A stretch of DNA of 64,000 nt from Olivibacter sp036959255 (GCF_036959255.1 NZ_JAWMTI010000002.1:1-64000); one strand, 5' to 3'. Shown: positions 18,531 through 28,409, counted from the stretch's first letter. Numbers and translations are program-made. Notes: a model not told the origin generated them from the sequence alone.

Positions 18531-19280
18531 TTATTTTTTCATCAATAGGCGTGCACGATTGTATTCCCAATTCATCCGCGCAATATTCAACACTGAAATA
18601 TCTTGAGGACATTCTACTTCACATGCTTCGGTATTGCTGCAATGCCCAAAACCCTCCTTATCCATTTGTATCACCATATTAAGAACTCGATCCAAACGTT
18701 CTTCTTTCCCTTGAGGTAGTTTCGCCAGGTGACTGATTTTGGCGGCGGTAAAGAGAGCTGCACTCCCATTCTTACAGGTAGCGACGCAGGCTCCACAACC
18801 GATACAGGCTGCTGAATCAAATGCCGATTCTGCCACATCATGTGATACCCGAGTGGAATTTGCCTCAGGAGCCTGACCTGTATTGACGCTAATGTAACCA
18901 CCTGCACCAATAACTCTATCAAACGCGGAACGATCAATTTTTAAATCTCTCTTTACTTTAAATACAGCTCCACCGAACGGTTCAACAACGATCGTATCGC
19001 CATCTTTAAAAACACGCATATGTAGTTGGCAGGTGGTAACATGTTCTAAAGGTCCATGAGCGATTCCGTTAATCATCACACCGCATTGTCCGCAAATACC
19101 TTCTCGACAGTCATGATCAAATTCAATAGGAATATCTCCTTGCTTAATAAGTTTTTCATTTAGGAAATCGAGCATTTCGAGAAAAGACATATGCTCGCTA
19201 ACATCCTCTAGGTCATAGTCAACCAGCATTCCATTTGCTTGTTCATTTGCCTGTCTCCAAATTTTCAAATGTAACTTCAT
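18531..19280 (-). CDS. sdhB: Succinate dehydrogenase / fumarate reductase iron-sulfur subunit
   Basis: A 249-residue SdhB/FrdB. It carries the plant-type ferredoxin motif CREGICGQCG with a distant fourth Cys for the [2Fe-2S] centre, then CIGCGACVATC and CSNTEACEVECP for the [4Fe-4S] and [3Fe-4S] centres. It moves electrons from SdhA to the membrane quinone. It is last in the porin-carrier-sdhCAB operon, 46 bases after sdhA. The start at the ATG 19280 is used; a GTG three bases before is less likely. Confidence 0.94.
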   Translation of the reverse strand: MKLHLKIWRQANEQANGMLVDYDLEDVSEHMSFLEMLDFLNEKLIKQGDIPIEFDHDCREGICGQCGVMINGIAHGPLEHVTTCQLHMRVFKDGDTIVVEPFGGAVFKVKRDLKIDRSAFDRVIGAGGYISVNTGQAPEANSTRVSHDVAESAFDSAACIGCGACVATCKNGSAALFTAAKISHLAKLPQGKEERLDRVLNMVIQMDKEGFGHCSNTEACEVECPQDISVLNIARMNWEYNRARLLMKK

Positions 19281-19326
19281 CACTTTTTCAATTTATGTTA
19301 ATTCATATCTGATCGCTTCTGTGATT

Positions 19327-21240
19327 TTATTTATAGCTTCGTACCGTGGGTTTAACTTCGTTAAAAAAGAGCCGTTCTTTATGTAATATCGGTTCGCTAC
19401 TGTTATTGTATTCCCATGCAGATATAAAACAAAAAGACTTGTCATCACGCATTGCTTCCCCATCAACGGTCTGATACTCCTCTCTGAAATGTGCTCCACA
19501 AGATTCATTCCTTGTTAATGCATCCATACACATCAATTCAGCAATTTCCAAATAATCCTTAACACGACCTGCTTTCTCTAACTCACTATTTAAGCTTTGT
19601 CCATCCCCTGGTATGCACACACTTCTAGAAAATAAATTGCGCAATTCTTTTATCTCGGTGATCGCTTGATTGAGCCCATTGGCACTACGGGATAAGCCGC
19701 ACTTGTCATAAAGAATTTTACCAACAGCTTTATGGAAGTAATCGACGGGTAAATCTCCTTTAATTGCTAATAAGTCTGACAATTGTCTTTTTACGGACTC
19801 CTCTGCCTCTTTAAACGCTGGCGTCTCGGTAATGACCGGTCCACTGTGTATTTCATCAGCTAAATAATTTTGCAATGTATAAGGCGCAATAAAATAGCCA
19901 TCCACACAGGCTTGAAGCAACGAATTAGCTCCCAAACGATTGGCTCCATGGTCCGCAAAATTCGCCTCACCCAAGGCAAACAAGCCTTGAATAGTGGTCA
20001 TCAGCTCATAATCTACCCATAGCCCACCCATTGAAAAGTGCGCTGCGGGAGAGATCATCATCGGTTCGCGATAAGCATCGTAGTCCGTAATCTTTTTGTA
20101 CATATCGAATAGGTTACCATATTTTTCCTGAATTTTATCGATACCTTGTTCGCGTATCGCTTTGGAAAAATCAAGATATACGGCATTCTTCTCCTTTCCC
20201 ACACCGTAACCTGCATCAATACGCTCTTTCGCCGCACGAGAAGCGATATCTCTAGGTGCCAAATTACCAAAAGCGGGATAACGACGTTCTAAATAATAAT
20301 CTCGCTCTTCTTCGGGTATGTCATTAGCAGGCCTACTGTCTCCTTCTTTTTTTGGAACCCAGATTCTCCCGTCATTTCGCAAAGATTCGGACATCAATGT
20401 CAGTTTTGATTGATAAGCACCAAGTTGAGGGAGTGACGTTGGGTGGATCTGTGTCCAACTGGGATTAGCCATAAGTGCACCTCGTTTATGTGCTCTCCAA
20501 ATAGCCGAACCGTTACACCCCATAGCCAGGGTAGACAGATAATATATTTTACCAAAGCCTCCAGTCGCCAATATCACTGCATGGGCACCGTGGCGTTCCA
20601 AGGCTCCCGTATCTAAGTTCCGCACAATAATTCCCACCGCTTTTCCATTCTCTACCACCAGGTCGAGCATTTCATGGCGCGTATATAATTTTACATTTTC
20701 ATGGGCGACCTGTCGCATAAGAGCTTGATAAGCCCCTAACAACAATTGCTGACCGGTCTGTCCTCTTGCATAAAATGTGCGACTAACCTGAACACCACCG
20801 AAAGAGCGGTTATTTAAATAACCACCATACTCTCTACCAAAAGGAACCCCTTGCGCAACCGCCTGATCAATTAAAGCAAGTGAGCACTCTGCTAATCTAT
20901 AAACATTAGCCTCTCTAGCCCTGAAGTCTCCTCCTTTCAATGTGTCTACGAACATTCGATAAACACTATCACCGTCATTTTTATAATTTTTAGCTGCATT
21001 TACCCCTCCTTGAGCGGCAACTGAATGGGCGCGCCGAGGCGAGTCTTGAAAGCAAAATGATTTTACTTGATAGCCCATCTCTCCCAGCGAAGCGGCTGCC
21101 GAACTCCCCGCTAAACCGGCCCCAACAACAATGATGGTCAATTTCTTTCGATTTGCCGGATTCACTAGTTTTGCCTGGCGCTTATATCGACTCCATTTTT
21201 CTGCGAGCGGGCCGTCCGGTATTTTAGATTCAAGCTCCAT
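19327..21240 (-). CDS. sdhA: Succinate dehydrogenase / fumarate reductase flavoprotein subunit
   Basis: A 637-residue flavoprotein with dinucleotide motif VGAGLAGSSAAASLG, the covalent FAD site RRAHSVAAQGG, and the active-site HPTSLPQLG and GANRLGANSLLQA segments. It oxidises succinate to fumarate, or works in reverse. The length and motifs fit the Bacteroidota type. It begins one base after the sdhC stop, so translation is probably coupled. Confidence 0.95.
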   Translation of the reverse strand: MELESKIPDGPLAEKWSRYKRQAKLVNPANRKKLTIIVVGAGLAGSSAAASLGEMGYQVKSFCFQDSPRRAHSVAAQGGVNAAKNYKNDGDSVYRMFVDTLKGGDFRAREANVYRLAECSLALIDQAVAQGVPFGREYGGYLNNRSFGGVQVSRTFYARGQTGQQLLLGAYQALMRQVAHENVKLYTRHEMLDLVVENGKAVGIIVRNLDTGALERHGAHAVILATGGFGKIYYLSTLAMGCNGSAIWRAHKRGALMANPSWTQIHPTSLPQLGAYQSKLTLMSESLRNDGRIWVPKKEGDSRPANDIPEEERDYYLERRYPAFGNLAPRDIASRAAKERIDAGYGVGKEKNAVYLDFSKAIREQGIDKIQEKYGNLFDMYKKITDYDAYREPMMISPAAHFSMGGLWVDYELMTTIQGLFALGEANFADHGANRLGANSLLQACVDGYFIAPYTLQNYLADEIHSGPVITETPAFKEAEESVKRQLSDLLAIKGDLPVDYFHKAVGKILYDKCGLSRSANGLNQAITEIKELRNLFSRSVCIPGDGQSLNSELEKAGRVKDYLEIAELMCMDALTRNESCGAHFREEYQTVDGEAMRDDKSFCFISAWEYNNSSEPILHKERLFFNEVKPTVRSYK

Positions 21241-21241
21241 A

Positions 21242-21901
21242 TTATAATTGAGTTAGATAAACATAGATAGGGATGGCCATAAAGCCCAAAGTGACACTGT
21301 AAGTATAGATCAATCCGATGATTTTAAACCAAAAGACATATTTTGGGTGATAAATACCGAGTGTTCGCGTTGCGCTATAAACACCATGTCGTAAATGATA
21401 CCCCAGTGCAAGCATACCAATACAATATATAAGCACATACCACCCAATAGAAAAAACGTTTAGCACCACCGCGTATAAGTCTTTTCGTCCGTTAACATCG
21501 TAAGGGATGCTCCCAAACTTATAGACGTACCAAAAATTTGCCAGATGAACAATTAAAAAAAACAATATAACGGCACCTAGAAACCCCATATTTCTACTTT
21601 CCCAAGCACTTGCCCTTGATCGCCTGTCAACTTTATAACTGCCTCCCGACCGTTTATTTTGAATAGTTATTAAAAGAGCTAAAACGGCATGCGAGATCAA
21701 GCTGAAATATAAAATATAAGCAATGATCGATATGATTATATTTCCCGATAAAAGTGCCGAATAATAGTTGAATTGTAATTGAGCCCTTGCAGGTGGTAAA
21801 AACAATTGTAGGTTCCCAAGCAAATGAATGACGAGAAAAAAGCACACGAATAAGCCAGTGATTGCCATTAGCATTTTCCGTATTAGAGTTATATTCCACA
21901 T
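21242..21901 (-). CDS. sdhC: Succinate dehydrogenase cytochrome b subunit
   Basis: The protein has 219 residues and five membrane helices, with histidines placed to bind two hemes (VIHLLGN, LISHAVL, IVHLANF, GYHLRHG). This is the single-subunit di-heme anchor (type B) found in Bacteroidota and epsilonproteobacteria. It anchors SdhAB and passes electrons to or from menaquinone. It starts 33 bases after the carrier gene. Confidence 0.92.
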   Translation of the reverse strand: MWNITLIRKMLMAITGLFVCFFLVIHLLGNLQLFLPPARAQLQFNYYSALLSGNIIISIIAYILYFSLISHAVLALLITIQNKRSGGSYKVDRRSRASAWESRNMGFLGAVILFFLIVHLANFWYVYKFGSIPYDVNGRKDLYAVVLNVFSIGWYVLIYCIGMLALGYHLRHGVYSATRTLGIYHPKYVFWFKIIGLIYTYSVTLGFMAIPIYVYLTQL

Positions 21902-21933
21902 AACAAATCGTTATAAATTAATCCCTGCACTTG

Positions 21934-23367
21934 TTAATATATACCGAGCAATTTCCACCAAATAAACCCGACTCCCATATAAATGAACATAAGAATCAAC
22001 CCTGTTTCCAAACCTTTAATCCACCAGGTCTTTATATCAACAAACCCACTTCCAAAAAAAACCGGTGCAGGGCCATGACCATAATGTGTTAAAGTTCCAT
22101 AGAGAGATCCTGTAAATCCCAACATGAAAGCAAGCAATAACGGTGGAATTCCCAAAGATATTCCTACGCCTAGCAAGGCCGCATACATAGCCGCAACATG
22201 GGCCGTTGCACTGGCAAAAAGATAATGACTGAAGAAGTAGACCCCAATAATGACAGGAAAAGCGATTTGCCAAGATAGCGCCCCAATCTCCTTTCGGATG
22301 AGCTCGCTGAACCATCCGATAAACCCCAATTCATTCAAAGAGCTCGCCATCATGACCAACGTCGAAAACCATACGATCGTATCCCATGCACCCTTTTCAG
22401 CTTTTACGTCCTCCCATGTTAAGACAGCGGTCAGAAGCAAGAGCACCAAACCGATAAAAGCAGTAGTCGTTGCATCAATGCTAAATAAATCACCGGTAAT
22501 CCATAAAAACAAAAGAATAACAAAGGCCAGCAACATCAACCATTCATCGCGCGAAACTTTTCCCATTTCCTTCAATTGCTGCGCTGCGACCCTGGGAGCA
22601 TCACCTGTTGCCTTCAATTCAGGGGGGTAAGTCCTATATAAAATAAAAGGTATAACAAAAAAAGAAACGAGACCGGGTATCAGTGCTGCTAACATCCAAG
22701 AGATCCAGGAAATGTGAATCCCTAAACCGGCCGCGAATTTTTGGCACATGGGATTGCTAGCTGTTCCTGTTAAAAACATGGAAGAAGCAATCAAATTGAT
22801 ATTATAACAATTTAACGTTAAATAGGAACCAAGTTTTCGATGTGTTTCTGGTTTATCAGGTTCGGATCCAAAACTAATAGCCATCGATTTCATAATAGGG
22901 TAAACAATACCTCCACCACGTGCTGTATTGCTTGGGATTGCAGGAGCTAATACCAAATCCGCCAACCCAAGCCCGTAGGCTAAACCCAATGATGATTTTC
23001 CGAAAATTCGAATGAATAAGAATGCAATCCGTTTCCCAAGACCAGTTTTAATGAACCCACGTGCGATGAAAAAAGAAATACCAATTAACCAAATTACCTT
23101 ATCACCAAAACTTCGTAACGCAAGGGTAATTGATTTGGCCGCATCGCCCGGTGCAAGTACTTGGGTTAAGGCAACCCCTGCAATTGCCAACATACACATC
23201 GTACCCATACTTGCAGCTTTGATAATAATACCAAGAATAGTTGATAAGAAAATGGCCAACAAATGCCAGGCCTGTATATTTACCCCTTGTGGCGCTGGTA
23301 TAAACCATAGGATAAGGCAAAATATAGCTGTCATCAAAAGACTTCTGAGGTTAATTTCCTTTTTCAT
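21934..23367 (-). CDS. DASS-family di/tricarboxylate carrier (CitT/TtdT-like)
   Basis: The protein has 477 residues and about 12 membrane helices. Substrate-site motifs are PSNTARGGGI in the first half and GHGPAPVFFGSG near the end, placing it in the divalent-anion:Na+ (SLC13) superfamily near the CitT/TtdT citrate- or tartrate-succinate exchangers. It probably imports a C4 or tricarboxylic acid. It sits between a porin and sdhCAB on one strand, gaps of about 32 bases each, so the substrate is likely related to succinate or fumarate. Substrate and exchange mode are inferred. Confidence 0.82.
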   Translation of the reverse strand: MKKEINLRSLLMTAIFCLILWFIPAPQGVNIQAWHLLAIFLSTILGIIIKAASMGTMCMLAIAGVALTQVLAPGDAAKSITLALRSFGDKVIWLIGISFFIARGFIKTGLGKRIAFLFIRIFGKSSLGLAYGLGLADLVLAPAIPSNTARGGGIVYPIMKSMAISFGSEPDKPETHRKLGSYLTLNCYNINLIASSMFLTGTASNPMCQKFAAGLGIHISWISWMLAALIPGLVSFFVIPFILYRTYPPELKATGDAPRVAAQQLKEMGKVSRDEWLMLLAFVILLFLWITGDLFSIDATTTAFIGLVLLLLTAVLTWEDVKAEKGAWDTIVWFSTLVMMASSLNELGFIGWFSELIRKEIGALSWQIAFPVIIGVYFFSHYLFASATAHVAAMYAALLGVGISLGIPPLLLAFMLGFTGSLYGTLTHYGHGPAPVFFGSGFVDIKTWWIKGLETGLILMFIYMGVGFIWWKLLGIY

Positions 23368-23398
23368 TTGTTTTAATTTAGGTAAACTCTTCTACAGG

Positions 23399-24547
23399 CT
23401 AAAGCCTAGATTGTAGCTGTATAATACATAAATTGTTTCGATAAGTGCTGGTATTGGGTATATTGTGCTCGTAACGATCCATTTGAAAAGCTACTTGTAT
23501 CCTAGCATTATAATTTTTTAAGAACTCAAAACTGATCATTGGAATAAATGTCCTGCGTTTATTCGACGCGTTTTTGAAATTTGGATCAAATTCTTCATAT
23601 CGACAAGACAGCTCAATCGAGCTTAAACGGTGATAATTAATTGCATAACGCAAATTAGGTAGGACATACCATCCCCGCATTTGAAAATCATTTATGTTGG
23701 CCGGACGAGCTGCGCTGTCTGTATTGAAATATAAATTGTGATTATTCCCTTGCTTCCCTTCTACCTGCATTTCAATAGACATTTTCCCACCCAAATGAAA
23801 GTCACCGGTTAAATCGATCCCTGTAGCATAAACAGAGCGCTTGAATACTTTCCCTGTGCCGCCATTTAAGCCTAAGTTAATCTTATTTTTCTTTGATAAT
23901 CCTAATACTACCCTAGCGGTTACCTGCTTGCCATTATCTTTGTCGCTTGGCTGATTGCGTCCATTTCCGTTAAATACAGTTAATGCATAGGAGACAGGCA
24001 AGTTACCTTCTTCATATTTTCCTGTCAGTCCGGCTCCCACTTGAAAGCTTTCCCAGCCGTTATTGCCGAATTCGTAATACTGATTCGAAAAATCGATGGA
24101 CTTAATGATGTCGATCGGATAGGTGTTTTCCAAGCCAAATGCAGGTCGGAACTGACCTCCTATCAGCGATAAATAATTATTTATTTTGTAAGAGATATAG
24201 GCATTTTCTAGTACTTTGTTTTTTGGATCTGATTTAAAATCTGCCAGGTTTAAAAGAATATTAACTTCTGTTCTATCGCTTATGATAGCTGTAGTTGCAA
24301 ATCGCACGCGTTTTAAGTCAAACGAATTATTGACGAAATCACCCGAAACATGATGCAAACCATTCACATCCACATTATCATGCAGGCCGATGACATATCG
24401 ACCTTGGAACAGCCCCCTAAACTGTATTTTTGGTTGTGGTAGCTTCTGCGCAGAACTGTCCGTCAGACTCTGTGTCTGTGCGGTACTATTTTTCTGCGTA
24501 AAAAAAATAAAAAAAATAAAAGGAAGCGTGTAAAGGTGTCTTTTCAT
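23399..24547 (-). CDS. Phosphate-selective porin O/P-like outer-membrane protein
   Basis: A 382-residue outer-membrane beta-barrel with a signal peptide probably cut after STA (about residue 24). Alternating beta-strand pattern and the GGQFRPAFGLENTYP segment are typical of the OprP/OprO-type family in Bacteroidota. Although named for phosphate, many such porins carry other anions. As first gene of the carrier-sdhCAB operon it may admit a dicarboxylate. ATG at 24547 is preferred; 24556 adds three residues. Confidence 0.82.
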   Translation of the reverse strand: MKRHLYTLPFIFFIFFTQKNSTAQTQSLTDSSAQKLPQPKIQFRGLFQGRYVIGLHDNVDVNGLHHVSGDFVNNSFDLKRVRFATTAIISDRTEVNILLNLADFKSDPKNKVLENAYISYKINNYLSLIGGQFRPAFGLENTYPIDIIKSIDFSNQYYEFGNNGWESFQVGAGLTGKYEEGNLPVSYALTVFNGNGRNQPSDKDNGKQVTARVVLGLSKKNKINLGLNGGTGKVFKRSVYATGIDLTGDFHLGGKMSIEMQVEGKQGNNHNLYFNTDSAARPANINDFQMRGWYVLPNLRYAINYHRLSSIELSCRYEEFDPNFKNASNKRRTFIPMISFEFLKNYNARIQVAFQMDRYEHNIPNTSTYRNNLCIIQLQSRL

Positions 24548-24734
24548 AATTAGCATTTAAATTGACACGATGACTATAATGCTACCAACAAAGAAGAGAC
24601 AAATTTGTGTCGTTGATTATAAAAAAAATAAAAATTGTGATAATTTATTATTTCACGAGAAAAAAAGGCGAATTGATATACTTAAACAGAAGCGAAGTCC
24701 TTAATCACTATTAATAAACGATTATAAGAGTAAG

Positions 24735-25313
24735 TTAAGGCTTCATAAAGCCCATACCAAAAGCTGTTCCTGCACCCAGTATAGCTCCGGCAGCAACATC
24801 AGAGGGGTTATGAACACCAAGGTACATGCGAGAGTAACCAACAGTTCCCGCCCAAATAAACGATGGTGCAATTACATACCACTTAGGATAGGCTCGAGAC
24901 AAGGCGGTAGCTGTACTGAATGAGGCGGAAGTATGACCCGAAGGAAACGAATAGCTTGTGGGTTGATATACAGCTTGAAAACCAATATGGGCGGTAAATG
25001 GTCGTGGCCTCTTAAATATCTTCTTTAATCCAAAATTCAATAATGCGGTGATAGCGGTACTACTTGCTATATAGGCTGCGTTCTGACGCATCTCCTTGTC
25101 TTGATCAATGAGACCCGCAATAAACAGCCCGGCCGGTATTGCTGCATTTACATAATTATTCGCGTCCGAAATAATCCGCATGACCCTCGTTTGCTGTTCA
25201 CTTCGTTTCGCAGCTAAGTTTTCTAAAATACGTAAATCAATCCGGTCAATTGCAGATTGTCCAAAAAGATTAGTGGAACAAAAAAGCAAAAGTATAATGG
25301 TATACGTTTTCAT
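24735..25313 (-). CDS. PAP2-family phosphatase
   Basis: A 192-residue membrane or secreted phosphatase with a signal peptide (cut probably after LFG). The three PAP2 signature segments are present: KKIFKRPRPF, PSGHTS and SRMYLGVHNPSD. These enzymes remove phosphate from lipids such as phosphatidic acid or undecaprenyl diphosphate. It stands alone, downstream of the 25.4-kb small-RNA candidate, whose terminator ends about 95 bases before the start. Confidence 0.9.
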   Translation of the reverse strand: MKTYTIILLLFCSTNLFGQSAIDRIDLRILENLAAKRSEQQTRVMRIISDANNYVNAAIPAGLFIAGLIDQDKEMRQNAAYIASSTAITALLNFGLKKIFKRPRPFTAHIGFQAVYQPTSYSFPSGHTSASFSTATALSRAYPKWYVIAPSFIWAGTVGYSRMYLGVHNPSDVAAGAILGAGTAFGMGFMKP

Positions 25314-25399
25314 CTACGGCCAATTCTATTTCCAAACTTAGTAAATTACCAATAGAAAGCAAAAGAAGATAAATGCGCTCGTACACCACCCATTTAAAA

Positions 25400-25470
25400 T
25401 TTAAACAAAAAAGTCTTCAACCGGGGAGATTGAAGACTCTTAACTAACCAATTATAAACCTAAATTATGA
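25400..25470 (-). ncRNA. Small RNA candidate, copy 1
   Basis: On the minus strand a 26-nt segment (including TTTAGGTTTATAATTGG) identical to one at 62567-62592 is followed by a hairpin with stem TTGAAGACT/AGTCTTCAA... read on the complementary arms at 25412-25420 and 25430-25438, a C-rich loop UCUCCCCGG, and a T-run. A -7 box, TATCTTTG, precedes it. The other copy has two compensatory base-pair changes in the stem and the same loop, which argues for conserved RNA structure. A short leader or attenuator is also possible. Confidence 0.6.
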
Positions 25471-25476
25471 ATGACA

Positions 25477-25503
25477 CAAAGATAGTGTATCAAGTACACT
25501 ATC
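25477..25503 (-). promoter_or_regulatory. Promoter and inverted-repeat operator of small RNA copy 1
   Basis: The minus strand reads TATCTTTG (25477-25484), a TAnnTTTG box. It overlaps a perfect 9-bp inverted repeat, GATAGTGTA and TACACTATC (25481-25503), the usual form of a repressor site. The other copy lacks this repeat. Confidence 0.5.
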
Positions 25504-25652
25504 AGAATGGATTGATTGTAATTTATTTGTCATCTTACAATACAATTGCTAGCTAGTTTGAACAGCACATTTTGACGTACATAAAATTGCTAAAGTTTAC
25601 TGGCGCTAAGCGATATTTTCGCTAGCTTCGCAATAAGCAAATACATAAGGTT

Positions 25653-26069
25653 ATGAAATTTACAAGAAAAGCAAATGCCAATTGGAAAGGTACCGGCATG
25701 GAAGGAAAGGGTACCATCAGTACGCAAAGTACAACTTTAGATAATGCACAGCTCTCGTTCAAAACACGCTTTGAACAAGGAGTTGGCACCAATCCCGAGG
25801 AATTGGTGGCTGCTGGACATGCGGGTTGCTTTACGATGCAACTAAGCTTTTTGCTAAGTGAAAAGGGTTATACACCGGATAATCTCGATACAGAAGCACA
25901 AATCACATTTGAAGACGGTTCAATTACCCATATCAAATTAATCTTAACCGGCAAAGTAAGTGGCATTTCCGAACAGGAATTTGCAGAAACGGCGCAAAAA
26001 GCAAAGGAGATTTGTCCGATTTCCAAATTATTGAACACAAACATCACATTAGAAGCTTCATTGGTATAA
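25653..26069 (+). CDS. OsmC-family peroxidase
   Basis: A 138-residue OsmC/Ohr-type protein. The two reactive cysteines are in AGHAGCF and ICPISK. OsmC proteins reduce organic hydroperoxides with a catalytic cysteine pair and are stress-induced. The length is the normal 135-145. It ends in a strong terminator and has no other gene in its unit. Confidence 0.92.
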   Translation: MKFTRKANANWKGTGMEGKGTISTQSTTLDNAQLSFKTRFEQGVGTNPEELVAAGHAGCFTMQLSFLLSEKGYTPDNLDTEAQITFEDGSITHIKLILTGKVSGISEQEFAETAQKAKEICPISKLLNTNITLEASLV

Positions 26070-26075
26070 CATAAA

Positions 26076-26111
26076 GCCCCAGAGGAGCTGAAAAATGAGC
26101 TTCTTTGGGGC
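26076..26111. terminator. Terminator between osmC and the alpha-galactosidase
   Basis: GCCCCAGAGGAGCT and AGCTTCTTTGGGGC pair over an 8-base loop with two mismatches. It sits between the convergent genes. Confidence 0.75.
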
Positions 26112-26135
26112 AATTAGAATAAATTTGCTTTATGG

Positions 26136-28340
26136 CTAAGGAACAGCCGTAAATTTCAGTACAACACTCTTTCGGCTATTGGACAAATTGGGATTAAAAC
26201 CTACTTTCATCAGGAAATCACCCGTATATACTTCTTGGCCCTTAATCGTTGAAGTTTCGTCACCATAAAGATTAATCTCTTCCAGTCGATAGCTTTTCAT
26301 AGGGTCCAAACCATTGAACTTTATGGGAGTTGATGTACCTACATTTTGACGATAATTGACTAAGTAATTGAATACAACTCCCCGCTCCTTATTCTCATCT
26401 ATATACAAAATAGAGGCATAATCTTTCTCCCGTGGATTTGCTAATCGAAATTGATTGCCTTGCCAGATGATAGGTTTTAACTCATCGTAGTTTCTTAGTG
26501 CTTGTTGACAGAATTTCAATTCCTCTTCCGGTAGCTTATCGACCACAATATCAAATCCCAATTTACCCATCATAGCCACATCAATTTTGAACTTTATCGA
26601 TTGCTTACCCCAGTCGGTTACATGGTTTGCGCTGGCCAAGGCCGGATAAAAATAAGAATATTCATATTGCATAAAGATACGCTCTAAAGGATCTGTATTA
26701 TCACTTGGCCAGTATTCGGTAAAATAACGAAGTGCTCCGTAATCAACACGCCCACCTCCTCCTGAGCAAAGCATCATAGGTACTTTTGGATACTTTACTC
26801 TGATCCGTTCCAACACCTTATATAAACCTTTTACATAGTCCACGTAAAAATTCCCTTGGTGCTTAAGATAGGGCGAATAGGCATTATATATGACCGCATT
26901 GCAGTCCCATTTAATATAAGCAAGGCCAGGATTTTTAATAAACAAGTCATCTAAGGTTTTAAAAACGAAGTCTTGCACTTGAGGGTTTGACAAGTCGAGT
27001 ACTAATTGATTTCTGAAATAATACTCAGGCCGCTCTTGCTGCTTTACAACCCAATCAGGGTGCTTCTCGTATAACTCACTTTTAGGGCTTACCATTTCGG
27101 GTTCCACCCAAACACCAAATTTAATTCCATTGGCGCTTGCTTCCTTCACCAAGGAAGTAAGTCCATTGGGTAATTTTTTTTTATTTTCTTCCCAATCACC
27201 CAAGGCCGACGTATCACTATTCCTGGGATATTTGTTTCCGAACCAACCATCATCCAAAAGAAATAAATCAACACCTAATTTTTTTGCATCTTTTAAGAGG
27301 GAAAAAAGTTTATTCTCGTTAAAATCAAAGTAAGTGGCCTCCCAATTGTTCAACAAGGTTAATCGCTCACCCTTGCCATCCAGTAATTGATATTTCCGAG
27401 CCCAATTGTGTAAATTTCTACTCGCACCTCCCATTCCATGATCAGAGATCGTATAAATAAATTTTGGTGTCACGAACACCTCCTGGTCCTGAAGTATGTA
27501 GGTGGACGCATAATTATTCATCCCCGCTAATATGCGCAAATTATTCTGTGGATCTTTTTCAAAATCGATCTTAAAATTGCCACTCCACGCAAGCCCACCT
27601 AAAAGTACGGTTCCTTCATTTTCCTTCGCGCGACCATTAAAAGACAACATAAAGGACGAATGTTGGAAAAGGTTTGTTCGCGTTCCCAACTTGCTATCAA
27701 TCGTTTTTATCCCGTGACTCAGTTCTTCCTCCTCGGGCTGCATCTCCTTAATCCAGTCACCATGATAATGTTTTAACCAAAAGTTGTCGGCTTTTAAATT
27801 TAAATTGGCGGATGAATACTTAACCAGTTCCACCCTACCTTTTTCGTAATGACGGATGGTACACCACTGTTCAACAACATCCTCTTGTTGATAAACGCGA
27901 TAATGTAAATCGATTTCAAAAGGGTATACGGCATCTTTTAAACGTATTTGCAATTCGCGAATATTATCATCAACATCGACGAATTGGTGACTTACGTACT
28001 TTAAATCCAAGGACTGATTTCCATCTACATGTCGAACTTCAATTGCAGGTTCCAACAAATTACGACTACCGGAACCGGAATAGGCCGCACGATACATTCC
28101 CGTATAATCATCTGCCTGTTTATACTGAGAAACAATTCTTTGGTAATCTGAAGATTTTAACAACTTCGCTCCTAAATAAATCATATTGAGATCATGATTA
28201 TCTTCTACTTGCAAGACAATAGCTTGTCGTGTACTCTCTAAAATAAGTTGTTCTTTTACCTGACTTACAGGTTCTTTCTGTTGTGCTCCGGCAATTAAAT
28301 AACAGCAAATCATAATGAAGGAAAAATAGCTCTGTTTCAT
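26136..28340 (-). CDS. GH36 alpha-galactosidase, secreted
   Basis: A 734-residue glycoside hydrolase. A signal peptide (MKQSYFSFIMICCYLIAGAQ) is followed by an N-terminal beta-supersandwich and the GH36 catalytic barrel. The barrel shows LLDDGWFG, WVEPEMVS, the nucleophile Asp in YIKWDCN, and the acid/base region SDNTDP. It likely releases alpha-galactose from raffinose-type sugars or galactomannan in the periplasm. No SusCD pair flanks it, so it is not in a visible polysaccharide-utilisation locus. ATG at 28340 gives the signal peptide; 28364 adds eight residues. Confidence 0.9.
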   Translation of the reverse strand: MKQSYFSFIMICCYLIAGAQQKEPVSQVKEQLILESTRQAIVLQVEDNHDLNMIYLGAKLLKSSDYQRIVSQYKQADDYTGMYRAAYSGSGSRNLLEPAIEVRHVDGNQSLDLKYVSHQFVDVDDNIRELQIRLKDAVYPFEIDLHYRVYQQEDVVEQWCTIRHYEKGRVELVKYSSANLNLKADNFWLKHYHGDWIKEMQPEEEELSHGIKTIDSKLGTRTNLFQHSSFMLSFNGRAKENEGTVLLGGLAWSGNFKIDFEKDPQNNLRILAGMNNYASTYILQDQEVFVTPKFIYTISDHGMGGASRNLHNWARKYQLLDGKGERLTLLNNWEATYFDFNENKLFSLLKDAKKLGVDLFLLDDGWFGNKYPRNSDTSALGDWEENKKKLPNGLTSLVKEASANGIKFGVWVEPEMVSPKSELYEKHPDWVVKQQERPEYYFRNQLVLDLSNPQVQDFVFKTLDDLFIKNPGLAYIKWDCNAVIYNAYSPYLKHQGNFYVDYVKGLYKVLERIRVKYPKVPMMLCSGGGGRVDYGALRYFTEYWPSDNTDPLERIFMQYEYSYFYPALASANHVTDWGKQSIKFKIDVAMMGKLGFDIVVDKLPEEELKFCQQALRNYDELKPIIWQGNQFRLANPREKDYASILYIDENKERGVVFNYLVNYRQNVGTSTPIKFNGLDPMKSYRLEEINLYGDETSTIKGQEVYTGDFLMKVGFNPNLSNSRKSVVLKFTAVP

Positions 28341-28409
28341 AAATATTGGCGTTCTAGGCATCAATTAATCGGTCAATTTAATAAATCTGTACTAGTCTAT
28401 ACTACTAAA

